NCBI GenBank assembly: GCA_937988775.1
Contig: CALKHP010000045.1
Location: 1-30,432 of the forward strand
Direction: 5' to 3'
Source of the DNA: an uncultured Alphaproteobacteria bacterium
GTDB lineage: Bacteria > Pseudomonadota > Alphaproteobacteria > Rhizobiales > Beijerinckiaceae
DNA length: 30,432 nucleotides
Under the pieces are notes generated by a model that had not been told where the DNA came from, did not search any database, and worked only from the letters and a program-made list of their open reading frames with translations. The position numbers were made by a program, and so were the translations under genes. Within the stretch, counting starts at the first letter, position 1. Each line of letters opens with the position of its first letter. Positions 1 through 7,714 of the stretch are shown here, in pieces.

Positions 1-2
1 GC

Positions 3-461
3 GCCACCGAGATCGAGACCTTCGACCGCGCCAGCCTGATCGTGCCCAATGCCGAGTTCATCTCGGGCCGCGTCAAGAACTGGATGCATAACGACCGGCT
101 CGGCCGCATCCTGATCCCGCTCGGCGTCGCCTATGGCGCCGATCCCGAACATGTCCGCAAGGTGCTGCTCGAGGTGGCGCTCGGCCATCGCGAGGTGCTG
201 ACCGAGCCCAAGCCGCGCGTCACCTTCGTGAAATTCGGCGAATCCAGCATCGATTTCGAATTGTGCTGCTATGCCGATATTGACGGCATGGGCTCGGTGA
301 AGAGCGACCTGCTGTTCGAGATCTTCAAGCGCATGAAGGACGAGAGCATCGACATTCCCTTCCCGCACCGCACCGTCCAGATCGCCGGCATGGAGCGGCT
401 CGTCGAGCAGATCGGCGGCAAGCCCGGCAAGGCGGACGATCCTTCACCTTCCAGCACCTGA
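3..461 (+). CDS. MscS-family mechanosensitive channel, C-terminal part (5' end outside window)
   Basis: The reading frame is open from the left edge and ends with TGA at 459-461, leaving about 152 residues of the C-terminal part. The first visible residues (ATEIETFDRASLIVPNAEF) match the end of the conserved MscS beta domain, where IxTxDxxxVxIPNxxF-like wording is typical. They are followed by NWMHNDRLGRILIPLGVAYG and the alpha/beta cytoplasmic cage domain. The family forms membrane pores that release solutes on hypo-osmotic shock. The pore helix lies outside the window, so subfamily (short MscS or the long multi-helix type) cannot be decided. A GTG at 42 is internal and not the start. The next gene begins 10 bases downstream on the same strand, so the two may be co-transcribed. 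Confidence 0.88.
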   Translation, partial: ATEIETFDRASLIVPNAEFISGRVKNWMHNDRLGRILIPLGVAYGADPEHVRKVLLEVALGHREVLTEPKPRVTFVKFGESSIDFELCCYADIDGMGSVKSDLLFEIFKRMKDESIDIPFPHRTVQIAGMERLVEQIGGKPGKADDPSPSST

Positions 462-471
462 AAGACAGCCG

Positions 472-993
472 ATGATCCGTTCGAAATCGCCGGCGGCGCC
501 GGTTCTGGCCGCCGCCGGCCTGGCGCTCATGCTGGCGGGCTGCGGCGCGACCCAGCCTGCCGGCCGCACCACGAGCCCGCTCTATGCCAGCCTGGCGCAG
601 CCGGGCGCCAGGCTCGACCCGCAGCTTGCCGCCTCGCTGATCAACGATTACCGGCGCGGCCTCGGCCTGGCGCCGGTCAGGCTCGACCCGGCGCTGATGC
701 GCGCGGCGGAAGCCCGCGTCGCGGCGGTCGCCGGCGCCTCCAGCCTGGCGCTGCCGGGCGAGAAGGACGTGGTGAAGCGGCTCGCGGCGGCCGGCATCGG
801 CGCGACGCGCGCGCGGGAGAACGTCTCGGCCGGCTATTATTCGATGTCGGATGCGTTTTCGGGCTGGCGCGGCTCGCCGCCGAACGACGCGACGCTGCGG
901 CTCGCCGAGGCGCGCCGCATGGGATTGGCGACCCGCCATGCGCCCGGCTCGAAATACGCCGTGTACTGGGTGCTGATCATGGCCGGGCCGTAG
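472..993 (+). CDS. CAP (SCP-like) domain lipoprotein
   Basis: The 173-residue product has a lipoprotein signal peptide: a short basic start, a hydrophobic stretch at about 10-21, and the lipobox LAGC with Cys24 as the expected lipidation site. Residues about 50-170 resemble the bacterial CAP/CRISP-PR1 domain (INDYRRGLGLAPVRLDPAL, then ARENVSAGY, then a Trp-Arg-x-Ser-Pro motif). Bacterial members are secreted or envelope proteins of mostly unknown function. The usual histidine of the HN pair after the WxxSP motif is not present (PPNDATL instead), and the earlier conserved His region reads LPGEKD, so the standard CAP cavity looks incomplete. A GAAAG-like ribosome site sits just before the ATG. 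The gene follows the MscS gene by 10 bases and converges on motB. Confidence 0.75.
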   Translation: MIRSKSPAAPVLAAAGLALMLAGCGATQPAGRTTSPLYASLAQPGARLDPQLAASLINDYRRGLGLAPVRLDPALMRAAEARVAAVAGASSLALPGEKDVVKRLAAAGIGATRARENVSAGYYSMSDAFSGWRGSPPNDATLRLAEARRMGLATRHAPGSKYAVYWVLIMAGP

Positions 994-1007
994 CCTCCAC
1001 GGTTTTG

Positions 1008-1081
1008 CCCCGGACTTGATCCGGGGCCTGGACTTGCCTGCCGGTCTCCCGTTTCCCTGGGTCCCGGCTCAAGGCCGGGAC
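1008..1081. repeat. Pair of palindromes with CTTGA / TCAAG loops
   Basis: Two perfect hairpins lie in the 108-base gap between the convergent CAP and motB genes. The first (1008-1026) has a 7-base stem CCCCGGA / TCCGGGG around CTTGA. The second (1061-1081) has an 8-base stem GTCCCGGC / GCCGGGAC around TCAAG, the reverse complement of the first loop, so the two units are in opposite orientation. The same design recurs at 24775-24797 and 24836-24856, which marks it as a dispersed intergenic repeat. It may also act as a two-way transcription stop, although no T-run follows. Confidence 0.7.
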
Positions 1082-1101
1082 AAGAGCGGTCGTACCGAAC
1101 T

Positions 1102-1935
1102 TTACGGTTTGGCGCCACGCGGCAGCGGTGGTTCCTCGCGCATCAGCACGATGGTGATGCGGCGGTTGGCGGCGACGCTCGGATCGTCGGGAAACAGCGG
1201 CTCGGTATCGGCGCGCCCGACCACGGAGTGGAAGCGATCGTCGCCGATGCCGGTGGCGGCGAGCAGGTCGCGCACGGTGAGCGCGCGCTCCGTCGAGAGC
1301 AGCCAGGCGCTCTTGACCGCGTCCGCGCCGGCCTTGCCACGCAGCGTCGCGGTGTGGCCGGCGATCTTGAGCCGGTTCGGCAGCTTGCGCAGCGCCGGGC
1401 CGAGCGCCTCGAGCAGGCGGCGGGTGCGCGGCAGCGGCTCGCGCGAGCCCTCGGCGAACATGGCGCGGCCGTCCTGGTCGACGATCTCGAGATTCAGGCC
1501 CTCGCGCGTCTGCTGGATGACGATGTTCTTCGACAGTTCGGCGATCTCGGGCATCTCGCCGAGCGCCTGGCGCAACGTCGTCACCGCGAGCGCGAAGCGG
1601 CGGTCGTTCATGACGATTTCCATGCCGTCGAGCTTGGAGGCGAGTTCCGTCGGGGCGGTGATGTCGGAGGCGTCCTCCGGCCGGATATGCTCGGCATTCT
1701 TCAGCTTCGGGCGGAACGGCAGCCCGTCGACCTCGATGATGCCGGCATTGCGGCTCGTCGCCTGCACGCCGAATGCATCGCGCATCGAGCCAGCCACGAC
1801 CTGGAGCTTCTTCTGATCCTGCGTCGACATCGCCGCGAGCATGACGAAGAAGCTCATCAGCAGCGCCATCAGGTCGGCGAAGGTGACGAACCAACCGGCA
1901 CCATGACCGCCCGCGGCGCCCTTCTTTCTTGCCAT
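1102..1935 (-). CDS. motB: MotB-type flagellar stator / OmpA-like peptidoglycan-binding protein
   Basis: The product has 277 residues. After a short basic cytoplasmic start, one membrane helix (about 15-35) carries the stator motif TFADL, where Asp21 is the expected ion-carrying residue. Residues about 150-270 form an OmpA/MotB C-terminal domain (GHTATLRG, then SAWLLSTERA, then NRRITIVLM) that anchors stators to peptidoglycan. With MotA it would form an ion channel that drives rotation or another motion. The ATG at 1935 is preceded by AAGGA, and motA ends 22 bases upstream, so the pair is one operon. No flagellar genes are nearby; the sequence style is nearer to PomB than to the larger rhizobial MotB. 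The ion used cannot be told with confidence. Confidence 0.87.
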   Translation of the reverse strand: MARKKGAAGGHGAGWFVTFADLMALLMSFFVMLAAMSTQDQKKLQVVAGSMRDAFGVQATSRNAGIIEVDGLPFRPKLKNAEHIRPEDASDITAPTELASKLDGMEIVMNDRRFALAVTTLRQALGEMPEIAELSKNIVIQQTREGLNLEIVDQDGRAMFAEGSREPLPRTRRLLEALGPALRKLPNRLKIAGHTATLRGKAGADAVKSAWLLSTERALTVRDLLAATGIGDDRFHSVVGRADTEPLFPDDPSVAANRRITIVLMREEPPLPRGAKP

Positions 1936-1957
1936 GATGATACGTCCTTGCGGGTGG

Positions 1958-2728
1958 TCAGGCGGCTTCGGCGAATTCGGCGCGGTGGCGCTCGGGCAGG
2001 TACGAGATCAGCATTTCCTTGATGACATTGGGGCTTTTCGCGTCGCGGATCTGCAACAGCCCGTCGATGATGATGGTGCGTGAGACCTCCTCCTCCTCGA
2101 GCTTGACATGCAGCTTGTCGGCGATCGGCAGGCAGACGAGGTTGGCGAGCACCGCGCCGTAGAGCGTGGCGAGCAGGGCAACCGCCATGGCCGGGCCGAG
2201 CTTGGACGGGTCTTCCATATGGGCGAACATGGCGATCATGCCGATGATCGTGCCGATCATGCCCATGGCGGGCGCGCAATCGCCGACGGTGCGGTAGACT
2301 TTCGAACCCTCGTCGAGCCGCATCAGGAAGCTGTCGCGATCCTTCTCGAGCGCATCCTTGATGAAGTCGCGGTCGTAGCCGTCGGCGATGTAGCGGATGC
2401 CCTGGGCCAGGAACGGGTCCTCGACCTCGACATTCTCCAGCGCCATCGGGCCGTTCTTGCGCACGATATCGGCGAGGCGGGTCAGTTCCTCGATCAGGAT
2501 GCGCGGATCGAGCGCGCGCATGGTGAAGGCGAAGCGCAGGCCCATGGGCAGGCCATGCGCGATCACCGAGAAGGGGAAGCGGATCATGGTGGCGGCGGTG
2601 GCGCCGCCGAAGACGATGATGAAGGCGTGGTCGCTGACATAGGCGCCGAAATTGCCGCCATCGAGCATGATCAGTGACACGACGACACCGATGGCGCCGA
2701 GAATGCCGACGCCGGTCGCGAAATCCAT
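1958..2728 (-). CDS. motA: MotA/PomA-type stator channel protein
   Basis: The product has 256 residues, the length of PomA-type MotA proteins, with four predicted membrane segments: two at the N-terminus (GVGILGAIGVVVSLIML and the AFIIVFGGATAATMI region) and two in the C-terminal half. The signature GDCAPAMGMIGTIIGMIAMF followed by AMAVALLATLYGAVLANLVC and PIADKL is the MotA/ExbB/TolQ channel core. It would surround the MotB helix and conduct ions through the inner membrane. I chose the ATG at 2728 because a strong GGAGGGG site lies just upstream and residues MDFATGVG match family N-termini; an open frame reaches back to 2839 without support. It lies directly upstream of motB and diverges from ndvA. 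Confidence 0.88.
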   Translation of the reverse strand: MDFATGVGILGAIGVVVSLIMLDGGNFGAYVSDHAFIIVFGGATAATMIRFPFSVIAHGLPMGLRFAFTMRALDPRILIEELTRLADIVRKNGPMALENVEVEDPFLAQGIRYIADGYDRDFIKDALEKDRDSFLMRLDEGSKVYRTVGDCAPAMGMIGTIIGMIAMFAHMEDPSKLGPAMAVALLATLYGAVLANLVCLPIADKLHVKLEEEEVSRTIIIDGLLQIRDAKSPNVIKEMLISYLPERHRAEFAEAA

Positions 2729-2900
2729 CGAACCCCTCCGAGCCCCGCGCACGAGGGACATTCTGTCCCCGACCTCACGGTGCAATCCGACCTTAGGAAC
2801 CGGCGCTGAAAGAAGCGTTAAGGCTGGGCCGCTTCGCAATCTGTGGGCTGCGCAAGGGGCGGCTTTTCGCCGTGGCGCGGGCCGTGCTAGATGCGAGGCG

Positions 2901-4658
2901 ATGTCGATCTTCCAGGTCTATTGGCGCGTTCTGCAGCAACTCGGGCCGGAGAAGCGGCTTTCCGTGCTGCTGGTCGTGGCCAATCTGGCGCTGGCGGTGG
3001 CGAGTTTCGCCGAGCCGGTGCTGTGGGGCTGGATCGTCGATATCCTCACCGCGACGCAGGGCACCGGGCTGAAGCCGAGCTTCGCGCAACTGCTGCCGAT
3101 GATCGCGCTCTGGCTCGGCTTCGGGCTGTTCACCATCGCCGCCGGCGTGCTGGTGGCGCTGCATGCCGACCGCCTGTCGCATCGCCGCCGTCTCGGCGTG
3201 ATGGCGAATTATTTCGAGCATGTGCTGAACCTGCCGATCGCCTTCCATACCCAGACCCATTCCGGCCGCGTGCTCAAGGTGATGCTGGAAGGCTCGAGCG
3301 GCATGAGCTGGCTTTGGCTCGGCTTCTTCCGCGAGCATTGCGCGGCGCTGGTGGCGCTCGTCGTCCTGCTGCCGTTCACCGTCTTCCTCAACTGGCGGCT
3401 CGGGCTGCTGCTGATCGGGCTGCTCGCCGTGTTCGCGGTGCTGATGAGCCTGGTGCTGAGCAAGACGCATTCGCTGCAGGGCGTCGTCGAGCGCTACCAT
3501 TCCGACCTCGCCGAACATGCCTCCGACGCGCTCGGCAACGTGCCGGTGATCCAGAGCTTCACCCGCATCGATGCCGAGTTGAGCGCGTTGCGCAACGTCA
3601 TCGGCCGGCTGCTCGATGCGCAGATTCCGGTGCTGTCATGGTGGGCGATCGCGGCGGTGGCGACGCGGGCATCCGCGACCCTGACGCTGACCGCGATCTT
3701 CCTGCTCGGCACCTGGCTCTATATCCACGACCTGGCGACGATCGGCGAGATCGTCGCCTTCATGGGGCTGGCGACGCAGTTGATCGGCCGGCTCGAGGCG
3801 GCGGTCGGCTTCGTCAATTCGCTGCTGATGCAGGCGCCGAAACTGGCCGAGTTCTTCGAGATCCTCGACACGTTCCCGGCGGTGCATGACCGGCCGGGCG
3901 CGGTGGCCGTCGAGCGGCTCTCGGGCGCGATCGCTTTCCAGGATGTGTCGTTCTCCTATGATGGCAAGCGCGCGGCGATCGCCGGCGTGTCGTTCGCGGT
4001 CGCGCCGGGCGAGACGATCGCGCTGGTCGGTGCGACCGGCTCGGGCAAATCGACGACGCTCGGCCTGCTCTACCGCGCCTTCGATCCGCAATCGGGCGCC
4101 ATCACCGCCGACGGCCGCGATATCCGCGACGTGACGCTGACCAGCCTGCGCCGCAACATCGCCGTGGTGTTCCAGGAGCCGATGCTGTTCGCGCGCTCGA
4201 TCCGTGAAAATCTCGCCGTGGGCCGGCCGGAGGCAACCGATGCCGAGATGCTGGAGGCGCTCGAGCGCGCCCAGGCGCTCGATTTCCTCCAGCGCCAGCC
4301 CGACGGGCTCGATACCGTGATCGGCGAGCGCGGCCGCTCGCTGTCGGGCGGCGAGCGCCAGCGCCTGTCGATCGCCCGCGCCTTGCTGAAGGACCCGCCG
4401 ATCCTGATCTTCGACGAGGCGACCTCGGCGCTCGACGCCGCCACCGAGCAGAAGCTGCAACGCGCCCTGAACGAGGTCATGAAGGGCCGCACCACGTTCG
4501 TGATCGCGCATCGGCTGGCGACGATCCGCAACGCAACCCGCATCCTGGTGTTCGAGCAGGGCGGCGTGGTCGAGAGCGGCAGTTTCGAGGAACTGGTGGC
4601 GCTGGACGGCCGGTTCGCGGCGCTGGCGCGGGCGCAGTTCATGGCCACGGCGACTTGA
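2901..4658 (+). CDS. ndvA: Cyclic beta-1,2-glucan exporter, ABC transporter with fused permease and ATPase
   Basis: The 585-residue half-transporter has an N-terminal six-helix permease domain (about 1-320) and a C-terminal ATPase: Walker A GATGSGKST at 377-385, signature LSGGERQ at 481-487, Walker B ILIFDEA at 501-507 and switch His537. The start MSIFQVYWRVLQQLG, the ADRLSHRRRLGVM segment after the second helix pair and the overall length match the NdvA/ChvA/Cgt family, which exports cyclic beta-1,2-glucan to the periplasm in Rhizobium, Agrobacterium and Brucella. The glucan supports osmotic adaptation and host interaction. The ATG at 2901 fits the family N-terminus; upstream in-frame codons to 2652 run back over motA. 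Substrate is inferred from family; the ndvB synthase is not in the window. Confidence 0.85.
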   Translation: MSIFQVYWRVLQQLGPEKRLSVLLVVANLALAVASFAEPVLWGWIVDILTATQGTGLKPSFAQLLPMIALWLGFGLFTIAAGVLVALHADRLSHRRRLGVMANYFEHVLNLPIAFHTQTHSGRVLKVMLEGSSGMSWLWLGFFREHCAALVALVVLLPFTVFLNWRLGLLLIGLLAVFAVLMSLVLSKTHSLQGVVERYHSDLAEHASDALGNVPVIQSFTRIDAELSALRNVIGRLLDAQIPVLSWWAIAAVATRASATLTLTAIFLLGTWLYIHDLATIGEIVAFMGLATQLIGRLEAAVGFVNSLLMQAPKLAEFFEILDTFPAVHDRPGAVAVERLSGAIAFQDVSFSYDGKRAAIAGVSFAVAPGETIALVGATGSGKSTTLGLLYRAFDPQSGAITADGRDIRDVTLTSLRRNIAVVFQEPMLFARSIRENLAVGRPEATDAEMLEALERAQALDFLQRQPDGLDTVIGERGRSLSGGERQRLSIARALLKDPPILIFDEATSALDAATEQKLQRALNEVMKGRTTFVIAHRLATIRNATRILVFEQGGVVESGSFEELVALDGRFAALARAQFMATAT

Positions 4659-4678
4659 AGGCGGGCTCTGGACTATCC

Positions 4679-4740
4679 TTCGACAAGCTCAGGATGAGAC
4701 CGGAGGACTAAAAACCCGACCTCATGTTGAGCTTGTCGAA
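4679..4740. repeat. Long inverted repeat between convergent ndvA and aroB
   Basis: Arm 4679-4698 (TTCGACAAGCTCA, two bases, ATGAG) pairs with arm 4721-4740 (CTCAT, two bases, TGAGCTTGTCGAA), with a 22-base loop. That is 18 paired bases with one 2-base mismatch. It sits in the 126-base gap between two gene ends. The TTCGACAAGCTCAGG wording is one I know as a common intergenic repeat in alphaproteobacteria. It could work as a bidirectional terminator. No second copy occurs in this window. Confidence 0.75.
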
Positions 4741-4784
4741 ACATGATCCAGCCTGGCGCTCGAGCCATGAGAGCGCCGGCCATG

Positions 4785-5915
4785 CTAGGTCACGGCGGGC
4801 GCGGCCAGTTCCTCGCGCAGGAAATCGAGCACCGAAGCGGCATCGACATCCTTGGCGATGAAGGCGTCGCCAATGCCGCGCGTCAGGATGAAGGTGAGCG
4901 CGCCGCGTGAAACTTTCTTGTCCTGGTGGATCGCCTCCATCAGCCGTTCGGCGGAGCCTGTGCCGCCCGGCACCTCGGCCAGCGTGGTCGGCAGGCCGCA
5001 GGCGGCGAAATGCCGTTCGACGCGGGTGACGTCCTGGCCGTGGCACAGGCCGAGGCGGCGCGAGAAGCGGAAGGCGAGCGCCGTGCCGATGGCGACGCCC
5101 TCGCCATGCACGAGCCGGCGCCCGTCATAGCCGGTGGCGGCTTCGAGCGCATGACCGAAGGTGTGGCCGAGATTGAGCAGCGCGCGCTCGCCATGCTCGG
5201 TTTCGTCGCGCGACACGATGCCGGCCTTGGCGCGGCACGAAATCTCGACGGCGCGCTCGCGGGCGGGGCCGCCGGAAAACACCTCCCGCCAGGCGCCGCC
5301 CTCGAGCCAGTCGAAGAACGGGCGGTCGCCGATCAGGCCGTATTTGACGGTTTCGGCATAGCCGGCGCGGAATTCGCGTGCGGGCAGGGTGTCGAGCAGG
5401 GCGGTATCGGCGATGACCAGCACCGGCTGGTGGAAGGCGCCGATCAGGTTCTTGCCATGCGGGCTGTTGATGGCGGTCTTGCCGCCGACGGAACTGTCGA
5501 CCTGCGCCAGCAGCGTCGTCGGCACCTGCACGAAGCGTATGCCGCGCCGCACGATCGCGGCGGCAAAGCCGGCGAGGTCGCCGATGACGCCGCCGCCAAG
5601 CGCCAGCACGATGTCGTTGCGCTCGAAACGGCCGGCGAGCACCGCGCCGCACACCTCGTCGAGGCGCGCCATCGACTTGGTCGCCTCACCCGCCGGCAGC
5701 ACGATCTCGCGATGCCTGAGGCCGGCGCCGTCAAGGCTGGCACCGAGCCTTGCCAGATGCAGCCCGGCGACGGATGCGTCGGTGACGACGGCACAGGCCG
5801 CGCCCGGCGCCAGCGCCGCCAGCATGGCGCCAGCCTGGTCGATCAGGCCACGGCCGATGCGGATATCATAGGAGCGGCCGGCGAGATCGACGGTGACGGT
5901 GGCATGCTGGTTCAT
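4785..5915 (-). CDS. aroB: 3-dehydroquinate synthase
   Basis: AroB converts 3-deoxy-D-arabino-heptulosonate 7-phosphate to 3-dehydroquinate, the second step of the shikimate route to aromatic amino acids, in the cytoplasm with NAD and a divalent metal. The 376-residue product is of normal length. It carries the NAD-binding GGGVIGDLAGF segment, the substrate loop QVDSSVGGKTAINSPHGKN, and the metal-binding regions around GERALLNLGHTFGHALE and HGEGVAIG. Its ATG overlaps the stop codon of aroK in an ATGA arrangement (5912-5915), so translation of the two is probably coupled. This aroK-aroB pair is common in alphaproteobacteria. Confidence 0.97.
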   Translation of the reverse strand: MNQHATVTVDLAGRSYDIRIGRGLIDQAGAMLAALAPGAACAVVTDASVAGLHLARLGASLDGAGLRHREIVLPAGEATKSMARLDEVCGAVLAGRFERNDIVLALGGGVIGDLAGFAAAIVRRGIRFVQVPTTLLAQVDSSVGGKTAINSPHGKNLIGAFHQPVLVIADTALLDTLPAREFRAGYAETVKYGLIGDRPFFDWLEGGAWREVFSGGPARERAVEISCRAKAGIVSRDETEHGERALLNLGHTFGHALEAATGYDGRRLVHGEGVAIGTALAFRFSRRLGLCHGQDVTRVERHFAACGLPTTLAEVPGGTGSAERLMEAIHQDKKVSRGALTFILTRGIGDAFIAKDVDAASVLDFLREELAAPAVT

Positions 5916-6502
5916 CGGGGGACTTCGTTCTCGAAATAGGCGAGCGTGGCGGCGATGGTGGCCTCGGCCACCTCGTCATGGGTGCTTTCACGCGAGAGCA
6001 CGGTGATGTCGGCCTTGGCATAGACCGGATAGCGCTCGTCCATCAGGCGGCGCATGGTCGCTTCCGGGTTCTCGGTCTTGAGCAGCGGGCGGTTGCTGCG
6101 GCGGCGGACGCGGTTCATCAGCGTGTCGAGTTCCGCCTTGAGCCAGATCGAGACATGGCCCTCGAGAATGGCGGCGCGCGTTTCCGGATTCATGAAGGCG
6201 CCGCCGCCGGTGGCGAGAACCTGCGGCCCCTCGCGCAGCAGCCGGCCGATGACCCGGCGCTCGCCGTCGCGGAAATACGCCTCGCCGTCGCGCGCGAAGA
6301 TTTCCGGGATCGTCATGCCGGCGGCTTCCTCGATCGCCGTGTCGGCATCGGCGAAGGGCAGGTCGAGCTTCTGGGCGAGCTTGCGGCCGATCGATGTCTT
6401 GCCGGCGCCCATCAGGCCGACGAACACCAGGCAGCGCGTGCCCAGCAGGCCGCGAAGCCGCGCGGCCGCCTCCTGGCTGGTGATTTTGAGCGCCTCTTCC
6501 AT
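5912..6502 (-). CDS. aroK: Shikimate kinase
   Basis: AroK phosphorylates shikimate at the 3-hydroxyl with ATP in the aromatic amino acid pathway. The 196-residue product has a P-loop GLMGAGKTSIG at about 29-39, the shikimate-binding Asp/Arg region (DADTAIEEAAG, then FRDGERRVI) and the GGGAF segment, followed by the lid region RRSNRPLL. It has an N-terminal extension of about 20 residues before the core, which is common in rhizobial homologues. The gene leads the aroK-aroB operon; the 122-base gap upstream is shared with the divergent small membrane protein gene and should hold both promoters. Confidence 0.96.
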   Translation of the reverse strand: MEEALKITSQEAAARLRGLLGTRCLVFVGLMGAGKTSIGRKLAQKLDLPFADADTAIEEAAGMTIPEIFARDGEAYFRDGERRVIGRLLREGPQVLATGGGAFMNPETRAAILEGHVSIWLKAELDTLMNRVRRRSNRPLLKTENPEATMRRLMDERYPVYAKADITVLSRESTHDEVAEATIAATLAYFENEVPR

Positions 6503-6624
6503 GGTTCCCGGTTAGCACGGCCCCGGATCGGAATCGACGGGGTTTTCTGAGGCTCCGCCATCTCGGTCGTTACACTTGTCTGAATTGTCGCCCGCCCGGC
6601 GCGGTCGTGCTAAGCCTGCCGATC

Positions 6625-6768
6625 ATGCCGACGCTGTTCCGCTTCATCCTCGTGCTTGGCACGCTCGCCGCCCTCGGCTACGGCGCGATGTGGGCGCTCG
6701 CGACCTTCGTCACGCCGCAGCAGCGCGAGATCACCGTCGTGGTCCCGGCCGCGCGTTTCGTGAAATAG
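6625..6768 (+). CDS. Small single-pass membrane protein (47 residues), conserved beside xerD
   Basis: This short gene has ATG at 6625 and TAG at 6766-6768. The product starts MPTLFRFILVLGTLAALGYG, has one hydrophobic segment at about 5-30, and ends in a soluble tail with PQQREITVVVP and a basic end. I recall short proteins of the same shape (MPTLFRF start, ATFVxP, then a REITV-like stretch) between aroK and xerD in other Hyphomicrobiales, which supports a real gene. Function is unknown. It lies 7 bases before xerD on the same strand, so the two are probably co-transcribed. No strong Shine-Dalgarno site is visible. Confidence 0.72.
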   Translation: MPTLFRFILVLGTLAALGYGAMWALATFVTPQQREITVVVPAARFVK

Positions 6769-6775
6769 CCCGGCG

Positions 6776-7714
6776 ATGGCGGGGCATGATGCACGGCTGA
6801 TCGACCGCTTCCTCGACATGCTGGCGGCCGAGCGGGGTGCTGCGCGCAACACGCTTGCCGCCTATGCGCGCGACCTCGAGGATTATACGAGTTTTCTGGC
6901 CGCCAGCGGCCGCAACGCGCTCGATGGCGATGCAAGCGTGATCCGCGCCTATCTCGCCGATCTGCATGCGCGCGGCCTGAAGGCGAGTTCGGCGGCGCGC
7001 CGCCTGTCGGCGCTGCGCCAGTTCCATCGCTTCCTGTTCGCCGAGAACGACCGTGCCGACAATCCGGCCGCCGCGCTCGAAGGGCCGAAGCGCGGCCGGC
7101 CGCTGCCGAAGGTGATGAGCGTCGCCGATGTCGACCGGCTGCTGGCGCTTGTGCAGGAGGGCATCGACGATCCGGCGCGGCCGGGGCCGGAACGCATTGC
7201 GGCCGCGCGGCTCTCGGCCTTGCTCGAACTGCTCTATGCCACCGGCCTGCGCGTCTCGGAACTGGTGGCGCTGCCGCGCGCCGCTTTCGCCGGCAAACGC
7301 GAGATGCTGGCGATCACCGGCAAGGGCAACAAGGAGCGCCTGGTGCCGCTATCCGAGACGGCGCGCAAGGCGGTGGCGCGCTATCTCGCGCTGCTCGCCG
7401 CGCTGAAGCGCGACCCCGGCGGGCGCTGGCTGTTTCCGGCCGACAGCGAGACCGGCTACCTGCCGCGCCAGGTGTTTGCCCGCGACCTCAAGCGCGCGGC
7501 CGGCGCGGCCGGGCTCGATGCCGGCAAGGTCAGCCCGCATGTGCTGCGCCACGCTTTCGCCTCGCATCTGCTGCAGAACGGCGCCGACCTGCGCGTGGTG
7601 CAGCAATTGCTCGGCCATGCCGACATTGCCACGACGCAGATCTACACCCATGTGCTCGATGAGCGCGCCAGCGCCATGGTGCGCGACCTGCATCCGCTCG
7701 GCGACGATGGTTGA
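6776..7714 (+). CDS. xerD: Tyrosine recombinase XerD (chromosome dimer resolution)
   Basis: The 312-residue product has the N-terminal SAM-like DNA-binding domain (about 1-95) and the catalytic domain with the full tyrosine-recombinase set: Arg159 (GLRVSEL), Lys183 (GKGNKERLVPL), His255-x-x-Arg258 (HVLRHAFASHLL), His281 (LGHADI) and the nucleophile Tyr290 (QIYTHV). XerD works with XerC at the dif site near the terminus under FtsK control. The choice of XerD over XerC rests on the aroK/accA neighbourhood, which I know from Hyphomicrobiales, and on the HVLRHAFASHLLQNGADLR wording. The ATG at 6776 follows the small membrane protein gene by 7 bases. Confidence 0.93.
   Translation: MAGHDARLIDRFLDMLAAERGAARNTLAAYARDLEDYTSFLAASGRNALDGDASVIRAYLADLHARGLKASSAARRLSALRQFHRFLFAENDRADNPAAALEGPKRGRPLPKVMSVADVDRLLALVQEGIDDPARPGPERIAAARLSALLELLYATGLRVSELVALPRAAFAGKREMLAITGKGNKERLVPLSETARKAVARYLALLAALKRDPGGRWLFPADSETGYLPRQVFARDLKRAAGAAGLDAGKVSPHVLRHAFASHLLQNGADLRVVQQLLGHADIATTQIYTHVLDERASAMVRDLHPLGDDG

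Noticed and set aside
1102..2728. MotA/MotB pair as part of a Zorya anti-phage system
   Set aside because: Zorya needs ZorC/ZorD or ZorE next to ZorA/ZorB. The neighbours here are a CAP lipoprotein and a glucan exporter, both proteins have standard stator length, and ZorA's long coiled-coil tail is absent.
4659..4784. Simple rho-independent terminator for ndvA
   Set aside because: The hairpin at 4679-4740 has a 22-base loop and no T-run on either side, so it fits a repeat element better than a classical terminator.
6776..7714. Tyrosine recombinase as an integrase of a mobile element
   Set aside because: Length, motifs and the aroK/accA context are those of housekeeping XerD. No attachment-site duplication, cargo genes or change in composition is seen around it.
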